Of a DNA stretch of 64,000 nt, positions 41,723-52,200 are shown piece by piece. Every line of letters starts with the position of its first letter. Positions within the stretch are counted from its first letter, which is position 1. This stretch comes from Bacteroidota bacterium (GTDB lineage: Bacteria > Bacteroidota > Bacteroidia > Cytophagales > Cyclobacteriaceae): NCBI GenBank assembly GCA_018267135.1, contig JAFDZA010000011.1:62001-126000 (forward strand), read 5' to 3'. Both the position numbers and the translations under genes were made by a program. A model generated the notes under the pieces. The model saw only the letters and a program-made list of their open reading frames with translations, was not told the origin of the DNA and made no database searches.

Positions 41723-41730
41723 CAAAAATA
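41723..41730 (-). promoter_or_regulatory. Likely -7 promoter element of the nucleotidyltransferase-kinase unit
   Basis: TATTTTTG on the minus strand matches TAnnTTTG; a TTTA occurs about 17 bp upstream. It lies 44 bp before the ATG at 41679, in the gap with the divergent MFS gene. Confidence 0.4.
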
Positions 41731-41759
41731 GAATATTAATCGCTCATAAACTTAACAAA

Positions 41760-43028
41760 ATGTCTACCGCCAAAAATTATGTTGTCTCCATTACTATCAT
41801 CGGAGTATTGTTTTTCATTTTCGGGTTTATTACCTGGCTCAATGGCACGTTAATTCCCTTTCTTAAGCTTTCGTGTGATCTGAAATCCGACTCGCAGGCG
41901 CTGCTGGTAACATTTGCTTTTTATATGGCGTATTTTTTTCTGGCCATTCCTTCGTCATTTATTTTAGCAAAAACCGGCTATAAAAAAGGGATGTCGCTCG
42001 GGCTGATGATTATGGCTATCGGGGCTTTCTTGTTCATCCCCGCAGCCCGCGACCGCAACTTTGGTCTATTTTTAACCGGATTGTTTATTCAGGGAATGGG
42101 CTTGGCGTTGCTCCAAACGGCTTCTAATCCCTACATCGCAGTGATCGGCCCGATTGAGTCGGCTGCCAAGCGCATAAGCATTATGGGTATCTGCAATAAG
42201 GTGGCTGGAGCTCTAAGCCCGTTAATATTAGGTGCAGTTGTACTAAAAGGGGCAGCCGAAATTGAAAAACAGATTGCCACGACTACCGATGCGGCCCAGC
42301 GGGTTTTGTTACTTCAAGATCTTTCGCACCGGGTTATTATTCCTTACTTAATTATGGGGCTGGTGCTGTTGGTTCTGGCTTTGCTAATTTGGATTTCGCC
42401 CTTGCCGGAAATTGAAGCATCGGCCTCGGAAGAGGGGGGCTCCAATTCAACTCCCAAAACCAGTATCTTTCAATTTCCACACTTATTGCTGGGAGTACTT
42501 TGCTTGTTTTTGTATGTGGGTGTAGAGGTAATGGCGGGCGATGTTATTGGCACATACGGAAAATCGTTGGGGATGGCACTGGATCAGACTAAAAATTTTA
42601 CTTCGTACACTTTGTGGTCAATGGTATTGGGGTACATAATCGGTATTGTTACCATACCTAAATATTTGAAACAGCACACGGCACTTAAATTTTCTGCTTT
42701 CGTGGGTATTGCATTTGCTGTGCTGGCCTTTGTTACCCACGGGTATACCAGTATTTTGTTCATTGCCCTGCTGGGGTTGGCCAATTCGCTAATGTGGCCC
42801 GCCATTTTCCCCATGGCCATAGATGGACTGGGTAAGTTTACCAAAATAGGTTCGGCCATGCTGGTAATGGGTATTGCAGGGGGGGCTATTTTGCCGCAGG
42901 TATATGGTTTGCTGGCTAAATCGGTACCTACACAAACTGCCTTTTTGTTATGCACATTGCCTTGCTATCTGTATATTTTATATTATGCTACCAAAGGATA
43001 CAAAGCCGGAAAAAAAATTACGACTTAG
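41760..43028 (+). CDS. Sugar MFS transporter, FucP/GlcP-like
   Basis: A 422-residue protein with twelve hydrophobic segments. The FHS-family pattern is visible: FFIFGFITWLNGTLIPFLK at the N-terminus, FYMAYFFLAIPSSFILAKTGYKKG, TASNPYIAVIGP and WPAIFPMAIDGLGKFTKIG. These carriers import L-fucose, glucose or similar sugars with H+ or Na+. It is divergent from the nucleotidyltransferase, and the SMP-30 gene follows 9 bp later. Confidence 0.9.
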   Translation: MSTAKNYVVSITIIGVLFFIFGFITWLNGTLIPFLKLSCDLKSDSQALLVTFAFYMAYFFLAIPSSFILAKTGYKKGMSLGLMIMAIGAFLFIPAARDRNFGLFLTGLFIQGMGLALLQTASNPYIAVIGPIESAAKRISIMGICNKVAGALSPLILGAVVLKGAAEIEKQIATTTDAAQRVLLLQDLSHRVIIPYLIMGLVLLVLALLIWISPLPEIEASASEEGGSNSTPKTSIFQFPHLLLGVLCLFLYVGVEVMAGDVIGTYGKSLGMALDQTKNFTSYTLWSMVLGYIIGIVTIPKYLKQHTALKFSAFVGIAFAVLAFVTHGYTSILFIALLGLANSLMWPAIFPMAIDGLGKFTKIGSAMLVMGIAGGAILPQVYGLLAKSVPTQTAFLLCTLPCYLYILYYATKGYKAGKKITT

Positions 43029-43037
43029 CCGCATCTT

Positions 43038-43913
43038 ATGAAAGCTGTCTTTTTTGTTACATTCATCGGACTGATAACTCTCCGGGTTGAAGCACAGGAA
43101 TTTTATCAGGTGAAAGACTTAACAGCCGAAAATCTTTTTACAGTTAATTGCGAAGGACCGGTTGTAGATAAAAGTGGAAACCTGTTTGTTGTTAATTTTC
43201 AACAAGACGGAACGATTGGCCAGGTATCCTCGGAGGGGAAAGTAAAGGTGTTTGTAACCTTGCCCCAGGGCAGTATTGGCAACGCCATTCAACTTGACCG
43301 GGAGGGGAATATGCTGGTAGCCGACTTTGCCGGTCATTCTATTTTGAAGGTAACAACCAAAACAAAAAAAATTTCGGTACTGGTGCACAGTGATCAGTTT
43401 AACCAACCCAACGATATCTGCCTCAATAAAAAAGGACAGTTGTTTGCCTCCGACCCCAATTGGAAAAATAATACCGGAAAAATCTGGCGCATTGAACCAG
43501 ACGGAAAAATGGTTTTGCTGCAAGACAACATGGGTACGACTAATGGCATTGAACTAAGCCCGGATGAAAAAACCCTTTACGTAAACGAAAGCGTGCAACG
43601 GGTAATTTGGGCTTTTGATGTGGATGATAACGGAGACCTGCATAACCAACGAAAATTTTTTGAGTTCTCCGATTTTGGGCTCGATGGTATGAAATGCGAC
43701 AAAAAAGGCAACCTGTTGGTAACACGCTACGACAAAGGAGCCGTGGCTATTTTTACTCCGCAGGGCAAACTAATGCGCGAAGTTTTTATGAAAGGAAAAA
43801 AGACCAGCAATATTTGTCTGGGTGGGAAGGATGGGAAAACGTGTTTTGTTACACTACAAGATCGTAAATGTGTAGAAACCTTCCGGCATGAAACAGAAGG
43901 GAAAAATTATTAA
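43038..43913 (+). CDS. SMP-30/gluconolactonase-family protein, exported
   Basis: A 291-residue protein with a signal peptide (MKAVFFVTFIGLITLRVEAQ). A six-bladed propeller with the calcium/substrate site of the SMP-30 family: NCEGPVVDKSGNLFVVN, NQPNDICLNKKGQLFASDP, TNGIELSPDEKTLYVNES and DGMKCDKKGNLLVT. The acid residues and Asn of the site are present. Members hydrolyse sugar lactones. Together with the transporter it suggests uptake of an oxidised or lactone sugar. Confidence 0.88.
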   Translation: MKAVFFVTFIGLITLRVEAQEFYQVKDLTAENLFTVNCEGPVVDKSGNLFVVNFQQDGTIGQVSSEGKVKVFVTLPQGSIGNAIQLDREGNMLVADFAGHSILKVTTKTKKISVLVHSDQFNQPNDICLNKKGQLFASDPNWKNNTGKIWRIEPDGKMVLLQDNMGTTNGIELSPDEKTLYVNESVQRVIWAFDVDDNGDLHNQRKFFEFSDFGLDGMKCDKKGNLLVTRYDKGAVAIFTPQGKLMREVFMKGKKTSNICLGGKDGKTCFVTLQDRKCVETFRHETEGKNY

Positions 43914-43965
43914 TTATAGAATCTGGTAAAACATTTATTTTCGTGTTTTTATTTCTCCCCGCTTC

Positions 43966-46392
43966 ATGAAAATCTCTTACCACTGGCTCAGGCAATACAT
44001 TGATATACCGGAAACACCCGAAGAAATAGGGCAGATACTCACGTCCACCGGGTTAGAAGTTGAAAGTATTGAACCGATTGAAACCATTAAAGGCGGCTTA
44101 AAAGGCTTGGTAATTGGGGAAGTGATAACGTGTGCCAAACATCCTAATGCCGATAAACTATCTATCGCCACCGTAAACGTAGGAAAGGAAACTCTTTCGC
44201 AGATTGTATGCGGGGCACCCAACGTAGCAGCTGGCCAAAAAGTGGTGGTAGCATTGCCCGGCACTACAGTGCACCCAATAAAAGGAGAACCCTTTACTAT
44301 TAAGTCGGCCAAGATACGTGGGGAGGCCAGCGAGGGCATGATTTGCGCAGAAGATGAAATCGGACTTGGCGAAAGCCATGCCGGAATAATGGTGCTGAGC
44401 CCGTCTGCAATAAATGGAACTTTGGCAGCCGACTATTTTAATGTAGCATCGGATTTTATTTTTGAGATAGGATTAACACCTAACCGGGCCGATGCCGCCT
44501 CACATATCGGGGTGGCGCGCGATATCAAAGCAGTAAAAAACAGAAAAGTAGAATTTCCTTCCGTAGAAAATTTTAAGACGGACAACACGAAATTAACTAT
44601 CCCTGTTTCGGTGGAAGACACTAAAATGTGCCCGCGCTTTTCAGGTGTTTCTATTTCTAATGTAACGGTAAAAGAATCGCCCGATTGGTTAAAGAACAAA
44701 CTGAAGGCGATCGGCCTTACACCGATTAATAATATTGTAGACATCACCAATTTTGTATGCCATGAAGTAGGGCAGCCACTCCATGCCTACGATGCCGGAA
44801 AAATAACCGGAAAAAAAATTATTGTAAAAACATTGCCGGCCGAAACCCAATTTAAAACACTGGACGGCAAAGAACGAATCTTGGCCGCCACCGATCTGAT
44901 GGTGTGCGATGGCGAAGGCCGGGGCATGTGCTTGGCCGGAGTTTTTGGAGGCATCGACTCAGGCATTACCGATAAAACTACCGATCTTTTTTTAGAAGGT
45001 GCCTATTGGGCACCGGATGGCATACGCAAAACAGCACTACGCCATGCGCTGAAAACCGATGCCTCGTTCCGGTTTGAGCGGGGCACCGATGTAAACCAAA
45101 CTGTTTATGCAGTGAAGCGTGCGGCTATGCTGATCGTAGAAATAGCAGGAGGAGAAATTTCTTCTGAGGTGGTTGATGTTTACCCTACGAAGATCGAAAA
45201 CCAAACCATCCTCGTTAAATTTAAAAATGTAGATCGGTTGATCGGAAAAAAAATCAAACACGAAGAAATATATTCTATTTTAGAAAGACTGGAGATAGCG
45301 GTTTCTCATAAAACAGAGGAAGGATTTACCGCTTCTGTGCCTCCTTACCGGGTAGATGTTGTTCAGGAAGCCGATGTAGTAGAAGAAATCTTGCGCATTT
45401 ACGGATTAAATAACATCGAACTATCAACCCGGGTAGGAGCAGATTATCTGGCTCCTTTTCCCGAAAAAGACCTGACCAAGTTTAAAAAATCGGTAGGTGC
45501 AATGTTGGCGGCCAATGGATTTTACGAAATCCTCACGAACTCACTTACCCACATGGTCTATCGAGACCGGATTAAAACCACCGGTGAGGCCGTAGAGATA
45601 GTAAACAAACTCAGCGAAGAACAAGGGATTTTAAGACAAACCATGCTGTTTAGCGGCTTGGAAGTTTGCGCGTACAATATCAACCGCAAACAAAAAGTTT
45701 TAAAACTGTTTGAGTTTGGCAAAATCTATGGAAAAACCACGGGCCAGGAAGGGTTAAAAAATTATTTTGAAGAAGATCGCCTTTCCATTTGGCTCACGGG
45801 TCAGTACGAAACAGAAAACTGGCAGAACAAAACACGGGAAGTTCATTTTCACGATCTGGCACAGACCGTAACAAGCGTGTTGTCACTGGCCACAATAGGG
45901 CGCACAAAAGAAGAACCTATTGCCGATGATGTTTTTGAGTATGGAATAAAAATTCTAATAGGGAAGACCGAAATCGGCCGATTAGGGAAAATAAGAAAAG
46001 CACACCTGAAACAAGCGGGCATTAAACAAGATGTATTTTTTGCCGACCTGCCCACCGATTTGCTTTTCAGAGCCGCAAACCCTAAGTTCGTTGTGCAGGA
46101 AGTTCCTAAGTTCCCCGAGGTGCGCAGAGACTTATCGTTGGTGCTTGATAATCGGGTGAAGTTTGCTGAAATTGAAACGTTAGCCAGAGCTACCGAGCAA
46201 CGTCTGATTAAAGAAATAATCGTGTTTGATGTGTACGAAGGAGATAAAATTCAGACCGGTAAAAAAGCATACGCGCTGGGCTTTACCCTGCAGGACGAAA
46301 ATAAGACTCTGACCGATGAAGAAATTGATAATGTAATGTCTAAGTTGATAGGTACATTTGAAGGAAAGATGGGGGCCGTCATCAGAAAATAA
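43966..46392 (+). CDS. pheT: Phenylalanine-tRNA ligase beta subunit
   Basis: An 808-residue protein, the usual length. Domain order: EMAP/tRNA-binding at residues 40-150 (ADKLSIATVNVG, QIVCGAPNVAAGQKVVVALPG), B1/B5 helix-turn-helix (QPLHAYDAGKITG), B3/B4 editing region (RFERGTDVNQTVYAVKRAA), catalytic-like core (LRQTMLFSGLEVCAYN), and the C-terminal anticodon-binding FDX domain (KFPEVRRDLSLVLDN). It attaches Phe to tRNA with PheS, which is not adjacent. Confidence 0.97.
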   Translation: MKISYHWLRQYIDIPETPEEIGQILTSTGLEVESIEPIETIKGGLKGLVIGEVITCAKHPNADKLSIATVNVGKETLSQIVCGAPNVAAGQKVVVALPGTTVHPIKGEPFTIKSAKIRGEASEGMICAEDEIGLGESHAGIMVLSPSAINGTLAADYFNVASDFIFEIGLTPNRADAASHIGVARDIKAVKNRKVEFPSVENFKTDNTKLTIPVSVEDTKMCPRFSGVSISNVTVKESPDWLKNKLKAIGLTPINNIVDITNFVCHEVGQPLHAYDAGKITGKKIIVKTLPAETQFKTLDGKERILAATDLMVCDGEGRGMCLAGVFGGIDSGITDKTTDLFLEGAYWAPDGIRKTALRHALKTDASFRFERGTDVNQTVYAVKRAAMLIVEIAGGEISSEVVDVYPTKIENQTILVKFKNVDRLIGKKIKHEEIYSILERLEIAVSHKTEEGFTASVPPYRVDVVQEADVVEEILRIYGLNNIELSTRVGADYLAPFPEKDLTKFKKSVGAMLAANGFYEILTNSLTHMVYRDRIKTTGEAVEIVNKLSEEQGILRQTMLFSGLEVCAYNINRKQKVLKLFEFGKIYGKTTGQEGLKNYFEEDRLSIWLTGQYETENWQNKTREVHFHDLAQTVTSVLSLATIGRTKEEPIADDVFEYGIKILIGKTEIGRLGKIRKAHLKQAGIKQDVFFADLPTDLLFRAANPKFVVQEVPKFPEVRRDLSLVLDNRVKFAEIETLARATEQRLIKEIIVFDVYEGDKIQTGKKAYALGFTLQDENKTLTDEEIDNVMSKLIGTFEGKMGAVIRK

Positions 46393-46436
46393 CAACCAAG
46401 TCAATAAAAAAATATTTTGATTTTAACATTACCTGC

Positions 46437-46733
46437 GTGAATCAAGAAATAATAAAAAACAACCTCAGTGGCCTGGAGCGGAAAATTATGTTGCTGCTCA
46501 ATGAGCACAAATCATTGAAAGACGAAATGCGCGCCATTAAACTTGAAAACCACGAACTGCGCACCGATTTGCGCAAACGAGATGAGCAGTTGGCCAATTT
46601 TAAAAATCAGATTAAAATCACTAAAATTGTGGATTATATAAACCCGGAAGACGAAAGTATTTCGGAATTGAGAGCAAAAGTGGACGAATACATCCGCGAA
46701 ATAGACAAGTGCATCGCTAACGTAAGCCGATAA
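46437..46733 (+). CDS. Small coiled-coil protein, ZapB-like in position
   Basis: A 98-residue protein with a GTG start at 46437. It is almost wholly coiled coil: heptad-like runs in LERKIMLLLNEHKSLKDEM, RAIKLENHELRTDLRKRDEQ and ISELRAKVDEYIREIDK. It lies 6 bp before zapA, so the pair probably makes interacting proteins. A ZapB-like division role is inferred from neighbourhood only. Confidence 0.75.
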   Translation: MNQEIIKNNLSGLERKIMLLLNEHKSLKDEMRAIKLENHELRTDLRKRDEQLANFKNQIKITKIVDYINPEDESISELRAKVDEYIREIDKCIANVSR

Positions 46734-46739
46734 ACATTG

Positions 46740-47024
46740 ATGGACGATCTTTCTGTTAAAATTAAAATTGCTGACCGCGAGTACCCCATGAAAGTGAAGC
46801 GCTCCGAAGAGGAACGCGTACGGGCTGCGGGCAGAACCATCAATGAAAAAATAAAAAGCTACCGCGAAAAGTTTGGCATAGATGATAAACAAGATCTATT
46901 GGCCATGGTAGCCTTTGATTGTTTAGTAGAAAAAATGGCTGACGAAGAAACCGTGCACACCACCGACCAAACCGTGCTTGAGAAACTGGAAAATCTCAAC
47001 CGCTTGGTATCGCAGGCCGTCTAA
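46740..47024 (+). CDS. zapA: Cell division protein ZapA
   Basis: About 94 residues from ATG 46740. The N-terminal globular half (VKIKIADREYPMKVKRSEEE, RVRAAGRTINEKIKSYREKFG) and the following helix DDKQDLLAMVAFDCLVEKM are typical of ZapA. It bundles FtsZ filaments at the division ring. Position before rny is common in Bacteroidota. The following 124 bp to rny contain no confident RNA gene. Confidence 0.92.
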   Translation: MDDLSVKIKIADREYPMKVKRSEEERVRAAGRTINEKIKSYREKFGIDDKQDLLAMVAFDCLVEKMADEETVHTTDQTVLEKLENLNRLVSQAV

Positions 47025-47148
47025 ATATCTTTCCCTCTCAATCCTCCTTTCTTCTTCGGGCTTGATCTGAATGAATTGGCACTTTTCTATTTCAATTCAT
47101 TTCTCATCAACCTAAACGGGTCATTGTTAAACGTTAACCATTTAGTAT

Positions 47149-48723
47149 ATGGAACAGATGGAAATCATTACGGTGGCATCAATTGCTTTTGCGGCCACCC
47201 TTATTTTAGCCCTGCTCATTGGTCAGTTTCTTTACAAAAGAAGAGTGAAGAGAAACCAGGCCGAGTTGAATGAAAAATCAAAACTGATTATTAAAGAAGC
47301 CGAACTTCAGGCTGAAAACATTAAGAAAGACCGCATCATCGAAGCTAAAGAAAAGCTTATCAAAATGAAGCAGGAATTTGAAGAAGAAGCGAACCGTAAA
47401 AAAAACCAGATCATTGCCAACGAACAAAAGGTAAAGCAGCGCGAAGCCCAACTGAGCAAGGAACTGGAACAACTGAAACGCAAAGAAACCGATGTGGACC
47501 AAGAGCGGCAAAGTTTAGCTCAACAGCATGACTTGGTAAAAAAACGCAAAGAAGAACTTGATAAATTTAATGCTCAAAAAGTAGCCGTGCTGGAGGGGAT
47601 ATCAAAACTCACGGCCGATCAGGCCCGCGATCAGTTGGTAGAGTCTATGAAAGAAGAAGCACAAACTAAGGCCAGCAGTTACATTAAGGATATTATGGAG
47701 CAGGCCAAACTTACGGCCACCAAAGAATCCAGAAAGATTATTATAGAAACCATACAGCGCACGGCCTCTGAGCAGGCTGTAGAAAACTGTGTTTCTATTT
47801 TCAATATCGAGAGCGATGACATCAAAGGTAAAATTATTGGCCGCGAAGGAAGAAATATCCGCACGCTGGAAGCCGCCACCGGGGTAGAATTTATTGTGGA
47901 TGATACCCCCGAAGCCATTATCATTTCAGGGTTCGATCCGGTGCGCAGGGAGGTGGCCCGGTTGTCGCTGCACCGCCTGGTGCAAGATGGGCGTATTCAC
48001 CCGGCTCGCATTGAAGAGATTGTAGCCAAGACGAGTAAAAATATTGAAGATGAGATTAATGAAATAGGCGAACGCACGGTGATTGATCTGGGCATCCACG
48101 GCTTACACCCCGATTTGGTACGTATGGTAGGACGTATGCGCTTCCGTTCTTCGTACGGACAAAATTTATTACAGCACTCGCGCGAAGTAGCAAACCTCTG
48201 CGCCATCATGGCCTCCGAACTGGGGTTGAATGTAAAGCAAGCCAAGCGAGCCGGCCTGCTGCACGACATCGGTAAGGTATGGCCCGAAGAACTGGAAAAA
48301 CCTCATGCTATTGTAGGCATGGAGTTGGCTCAGAAATACAAAGAGCATCCTGTTATCTGCAATGCCATAGGGGCACACCATGATGAAATTGAAATGACGA
48401 GTTTGATTTCGCCCATTGTGCAAGCCTGCGATGCCATCTCGGGCGCCCGCCCCGGAGCCAGACGCGAGGTAATGGAACAATATATGAAACGCCTGAAAGA
48501 ACTGGAGCAGGTAGGCTTGAGTTTTGAGGGTGTAGAAAAATGTTATGCCATACAAGCCGGCCGCGAGCTGCGGGTAATTGTAGATGCCGAAAAAGCCAGC
48601 GATGACCGAGCCAGTAAACTTAGCTTCGACATCTCGCAAAAAATTGAACGCGATATGCAATACCCCGGACAAATTAAGGTAACCGTAATACGGGAAATGC
48701 GTAGTGTGGCGTATGCCAAATAA
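47149..48723 (+). CDS. rny: Ribonuclease Y
   Basis: A 524-residue protein. One N-terminal membrane helix ([20 protein letters not shown]), a coiled coil of about residues 35-200, a KH domain ([21 protein letters not shown]), an HD domain ([20 protein letters not shown] followed by [14 protein letters not shown]) and a C-terminal domain ending RSVAYAK. It is the membrane-bound endonuclease that starts mRNA decay. ATG 47158 is another possible start, three codons later. Confidence 0.97.
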   Translation: MEQMEIITVASIAFAATLILALLIGQFLYKRRVKRNQAELNEKSKLIIKEAELQAENIKKDRIIEAKEKLIKMKQEFEEEANRKKNQIIANEQKVKQREAQLSKELEQLKRKETDVDQERQSLAQQHDLVKKRKEELDKFNAQKVAVLEGISKLTADQARDQLVESMKEEAQTKASSYIKDIMEQAKLTATKESRKIIIETIQRTASEQAVENCVSIFNIESDDIKGKIIGREGRNIRTLEAATGVEFIVDDTPEAIIISGFDPVRREVARLSLHRLVQDGRIHPARIEEIVAKTSKNIEDEINEIGERTVIDLGIHGLHPDLVRMVGRMRFRSSYGQNLLQHSREVANLCAIMASELGLNVKQAKRAGLLHDIGKVWPEELEKPHAIVGMELAQKYKEHPVICNAIGAHHDEIEMTSLISPIVQACDAISGARPGARREVMEQYMKRLKELEQVGLSFEGVEKCYAIQAGRELRVIVDAEKASDDRASKLSFDISQKIERDMQYPGQIKVTVIREMRSVAYAK

Positions 48724-48735
48724 ACCAAGCTGAAT

Positions 48736-48760
48736 AAAAAAATAACTCTCTTATTTTTTT
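48736..48760 (+). terminator. AT-rich hairpin directly after rny
   Basis: A perfect 10-bp stem AAAAAAATAA (48736-48745) and TTATTTTTTT (48751-48760) with a CTCTC loop, 12 bp after the rny stop. A low-stability stem ending in a T run; it may add to the stronger hairpin that follows. Confidence 0.45.
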
Positions 48761-48798
48761 AACTGCACGCAATACACTTTTTTTAAAATTGATATTGA

Positions 48799-48830
48799 GC
48801 GAATGAGGAAACATCTTCATTCGCTTTTTT
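48799..48830 (+). terminator. Intrinsic terminator of the pheT-zapA-rny unit
   Basis: An 8-bp perfect stem GCGAATGA (48799-48806) and TCATTCGC (48817-48824) followed by TTTTTT. Together with the AT-rich hairpin upstream it forms a double terminator before the SusC/SusD locus. Confidence 0.8.
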
Positions 48831-49257
48831 ATTCTATCGCGTTGGCTAATAAACTTCAGCTAGAATTTTTTCTTATCACACTCAATTAATAATTGATTTC
48901 TATTTGTTAAGGTATAAGCCTGACAATGAAAATCACTTATCAGATTTTTACCGCCCCACATAAGGAGTTGATTTTTATTTTGCAATCATGCTGTCAGTTT
49001 TCAATTGTAGGGTTGTAGTTGAATAGGATTTACTCACTTATAAATTGAGAAATTGGTTTGCTCATTTTTTGGAGCGAGCCAATCAAAAAATTTAAAAAAT
49101 GATGAAAATTAAAAATGAAATTAATCAGCTGTATAATTGAAATAAAATTAAAATGAAATCATTATTAGTTTATGTAATTAAATGAAAAACATCTTTGATG
49201 TATGCAAAGAGACACGTTAAATTTCTGCACTTAATTTATTAACTAAACAATAACCGT
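48831..49257 (+). other. AT-rich intergenic leader before the SusC gene
   Basis: A 427-bp stretch with no supportable gene. It is clearly more AT-rich than its surroundings and contains only very short ORFs (longest about 30 codons). I find no exact TAnnTTTG match close to the SusC start, no sigma or anti-sigma gene and no convincing hairpin near the ATG. A promoter and 5' leader for the SusC/SusD operon must be here, but I cannot place it. Confidence 0.5.
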
Positions 49258-52200
49258 ATGATGAAAAAGTTTTTACTCATGTGCTTTTTATTCGGTTTTG
49301 CTTTCAGTGTCTGGGCGCAAGACCGGGTGGTAACGGGGAAAGTAACCTCCAAAGAAGACGGAGGAGCCTTACCTGGTGTAAATGTAACGCTGAAGGGAAC
49401 GACCAACGGAACAGCAACCGATTCGGAAGGAACTTACAAACTTCCTGTAGGATCTGGCGGTACACTCGTATTCTCCTTTATTGGGTACGAATCTCAAGAA
49501 GTTGAGGTTGGAGATAGACAAGTTGTAGATGTGCAGTTATTAAATGACATAAAACAACTTTCTGAAGTGGTAGTTACCGGTCTCGGTATTGCTAAAGAAA
49601 AAAAGGGGCTTGGTTACGCAGTGGCTACGGTTGGTTCTGATCTTGTAAACCAACGGGCCGAAGGTGATGTAATGAGGGTTCTTTCCGGAAAAGCAGCCGG
49701 GGTAGATATAACCCAGACTAGTGGTTTGGCCGGAAGTGGAACAAACATTAACATCCGTGGATTCTCTTCCATTACAGGAAGTACTCAACCTTTGTTTGTT
49801 ATTGACGGAGTTGCCTTTGATGGAGGAACGAATTCGCAGGGTAGTTTTGTTTATGGCAGCCAAACCGGAAGTCGTTTTTTTGACATAGATCCTAACTCGA
49901 TCGAATCGATAAGTATCTTGAAAGGATTGAATGCCACCGTACTCTACGGAGAAGCCGGACGAAACGGTGTTATTCTTATTACCACAAAAAATGGAGCTTC
50001 TGCTATGAAGAAAGGAAAGGCTCCTGTTACAGTTAACTTTAATAGTTCGGTAAATGCTGTAACGGTGGCACAATTTCCAGATTATCAAGATCATTGGGGA
50101 GGAGGATATAATCAGATTTCGGGTGTAGCTTATTATAGCAACTGGGGAGGGCCAACCGATGGGCACTTAATAAGTCACCCCTACGATCGTCCCGCACTTA
50201 ATGTGGCATTTCCGCAATATGTAGGAGCTAAATATGCCTACAAGGCATACAATAGTGTTCCCCGTTTTTTTAATACCGGATATACACAAACTAACTCTAT
50301 AAATATTTCAGGTGGAACAGAAAGAGCCAAACTGAATGCGAACGTTGGGTTTCAAAATACAAACGGCTTTGCCCCGGGTAATACTACCTCCAGAGTGAAT
50401 TTTGGATTGGGAGGTTCTTTTGATATTTCTGATAAATTCAATTTTAGTGGAACATTTAACTTTGTTAGATCTAACGTGGTGCAGCCTCCTACCGCGGTAA
50501 GTTTTGGGAGTGGTGCTTCAAGTGGAGTATCATTGTTTGCCGATGTTTGGTACACACCCAGAACTGTTGATTTAATGGGTCTGCCATACATAAACCCCTT
50601 AGATAATTCTGCAGTTTATTACCGCCCAACAAACGATATTACTAATCCCCGTTGGACGGCCACGAATTCAAGCAATGGTCAATTAACCTCAAGAACGTAT
50701 GGCCAAATGGCGTTTAGGTACACACCGCTGAAAAATTTATCATTTACTTATCGTTCCGGTTGGGATGTGTATTCTGAATCAGGTTCTTTTTATGTTAACA
50801 AGGGTAGCGGTGCTAATTTTAACCAAGGTGCCTATCGCAGCACCGTTTCTTTAAACTCAATTTTTGATCAATACTTGTTAGGTAATTACAAAACCAATTT
50901 TGGAGAAAATTTTGGGTTTAATGTGGATGCAGGTTTTAACTTCCGCAATATTGAATACAGACAAACAGGGATGTTCAGCCAACAGCAATTGGTGTATGGA
51001 TTAATTGACCACTCTAATTTTGTTACTCATCAGGATGTTGATGAAGCTGGAAATGACCTTGATTATATTAGAAAACAAGTTTCGTTAGGCGTGTTTACCC
51101 AAGCAGCACTTGATTATAAAAACATGGTGTTCTTGAATTTGGGAGGCCGGTATGGATCGAGTAGCACCGTTGAACAAGCCAACCGCAATATCTTCTACCC
51201 CAGTGTGAGTACATCTATTATTTTGTCGGATGCTATTCCTTCTCTTTCAGGAAGTAAAGCACTAAGCTTTTTGAAAGTTCGTGCCGGGTATGCAACTAGC
51301 GCCCGCTTTCCGGATCCTTACTCAACACGCCAATCGCTAGGTAGTTCAACCAATACATTTGTTGGGCCTACGGGCAATGTTCTCAATATCAATTATACCA
51401 ATGCACGCTTGGCAAATCCTAACTTAAGACCTGAGTTGTTAGGCGAACTTGAATTTGGTATTGAAGGTAAAGCCTTTGATAATCTGGTTACCTTTGATTT
51501 GACTGCGTTTGATAAAAGATCAACCAAACAGATATTGGATAGACCACTTGACCCCTCCACGGGTTATTCTGTTTATCAAGTAAATGCCGGTTCGGTTTAT
51601 AATAAAGGGATTGAAGCTAATATAGGCGTAAATGTAGTCCGCTCTTCAAACTGGAATTGGAAACTGGAAGCCATCTATAGCTTGTATCGCAACATGGTGT
51701 ACAATATGCCTTCGTACGCTCAACAGATTGCATTATCAGGGTATACGAACTTAGGCAATTTTGCTATCAATAATCAGCCCATAAACACCATTCAGGGAAT
51801 TGCCCGTATGAGAGACTCTCATGGAAACTTCTTGGTAGATCAAAATATTGGTATATGGGATAAAAACTCTCAGATTTCAATTATCGGGAACCCTAACCCC
51901 AACTATAAACTTACCGGTGTTTCTACCCTATCTTATAAGAGTTTCACTTTCCGTATGCAGTGGAATTTTGTTCAAGGCGGACAGATCTATTCTACAACTT
52001 CTAATATTCTCTTAGCAAGAGGTGTAACAAAAGATACTGACTTCGATAGAACCCTACCCATTGTATTAAATGGCGTAAGCGATAAAGATGGAACACCTAA
52101 CCGCGTGATGGTATCCGCATCGGATGCATACTTCAATGGCTTGTTGAATAACTCAGATGATACTAAAGTTTATGACGCAACAGTACTTCGCCTGAAAGAG

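Noticed and set aside
46512..46892. Minus-strand ORF of 126 codons across the coiled-coil gene and zapA
   Set aside because: Antisense to two real genes, with the Phe/Val-rich composition typical of shadows of coiled-coil genes.
47025..47148. Possible 6S RNA gene downstream of zapA, as in E. coli
   Set aside because: The 124 bp show no long hairpin with a central bubble; only pyrimidine-rich and AT-rich sequence.
48926..49018. Short ORF of about 30 codons in the leader before SusC
   Set aside because: No hydrophobic, charged or conserved pattern, and no nearby start signal; consistent with chance.
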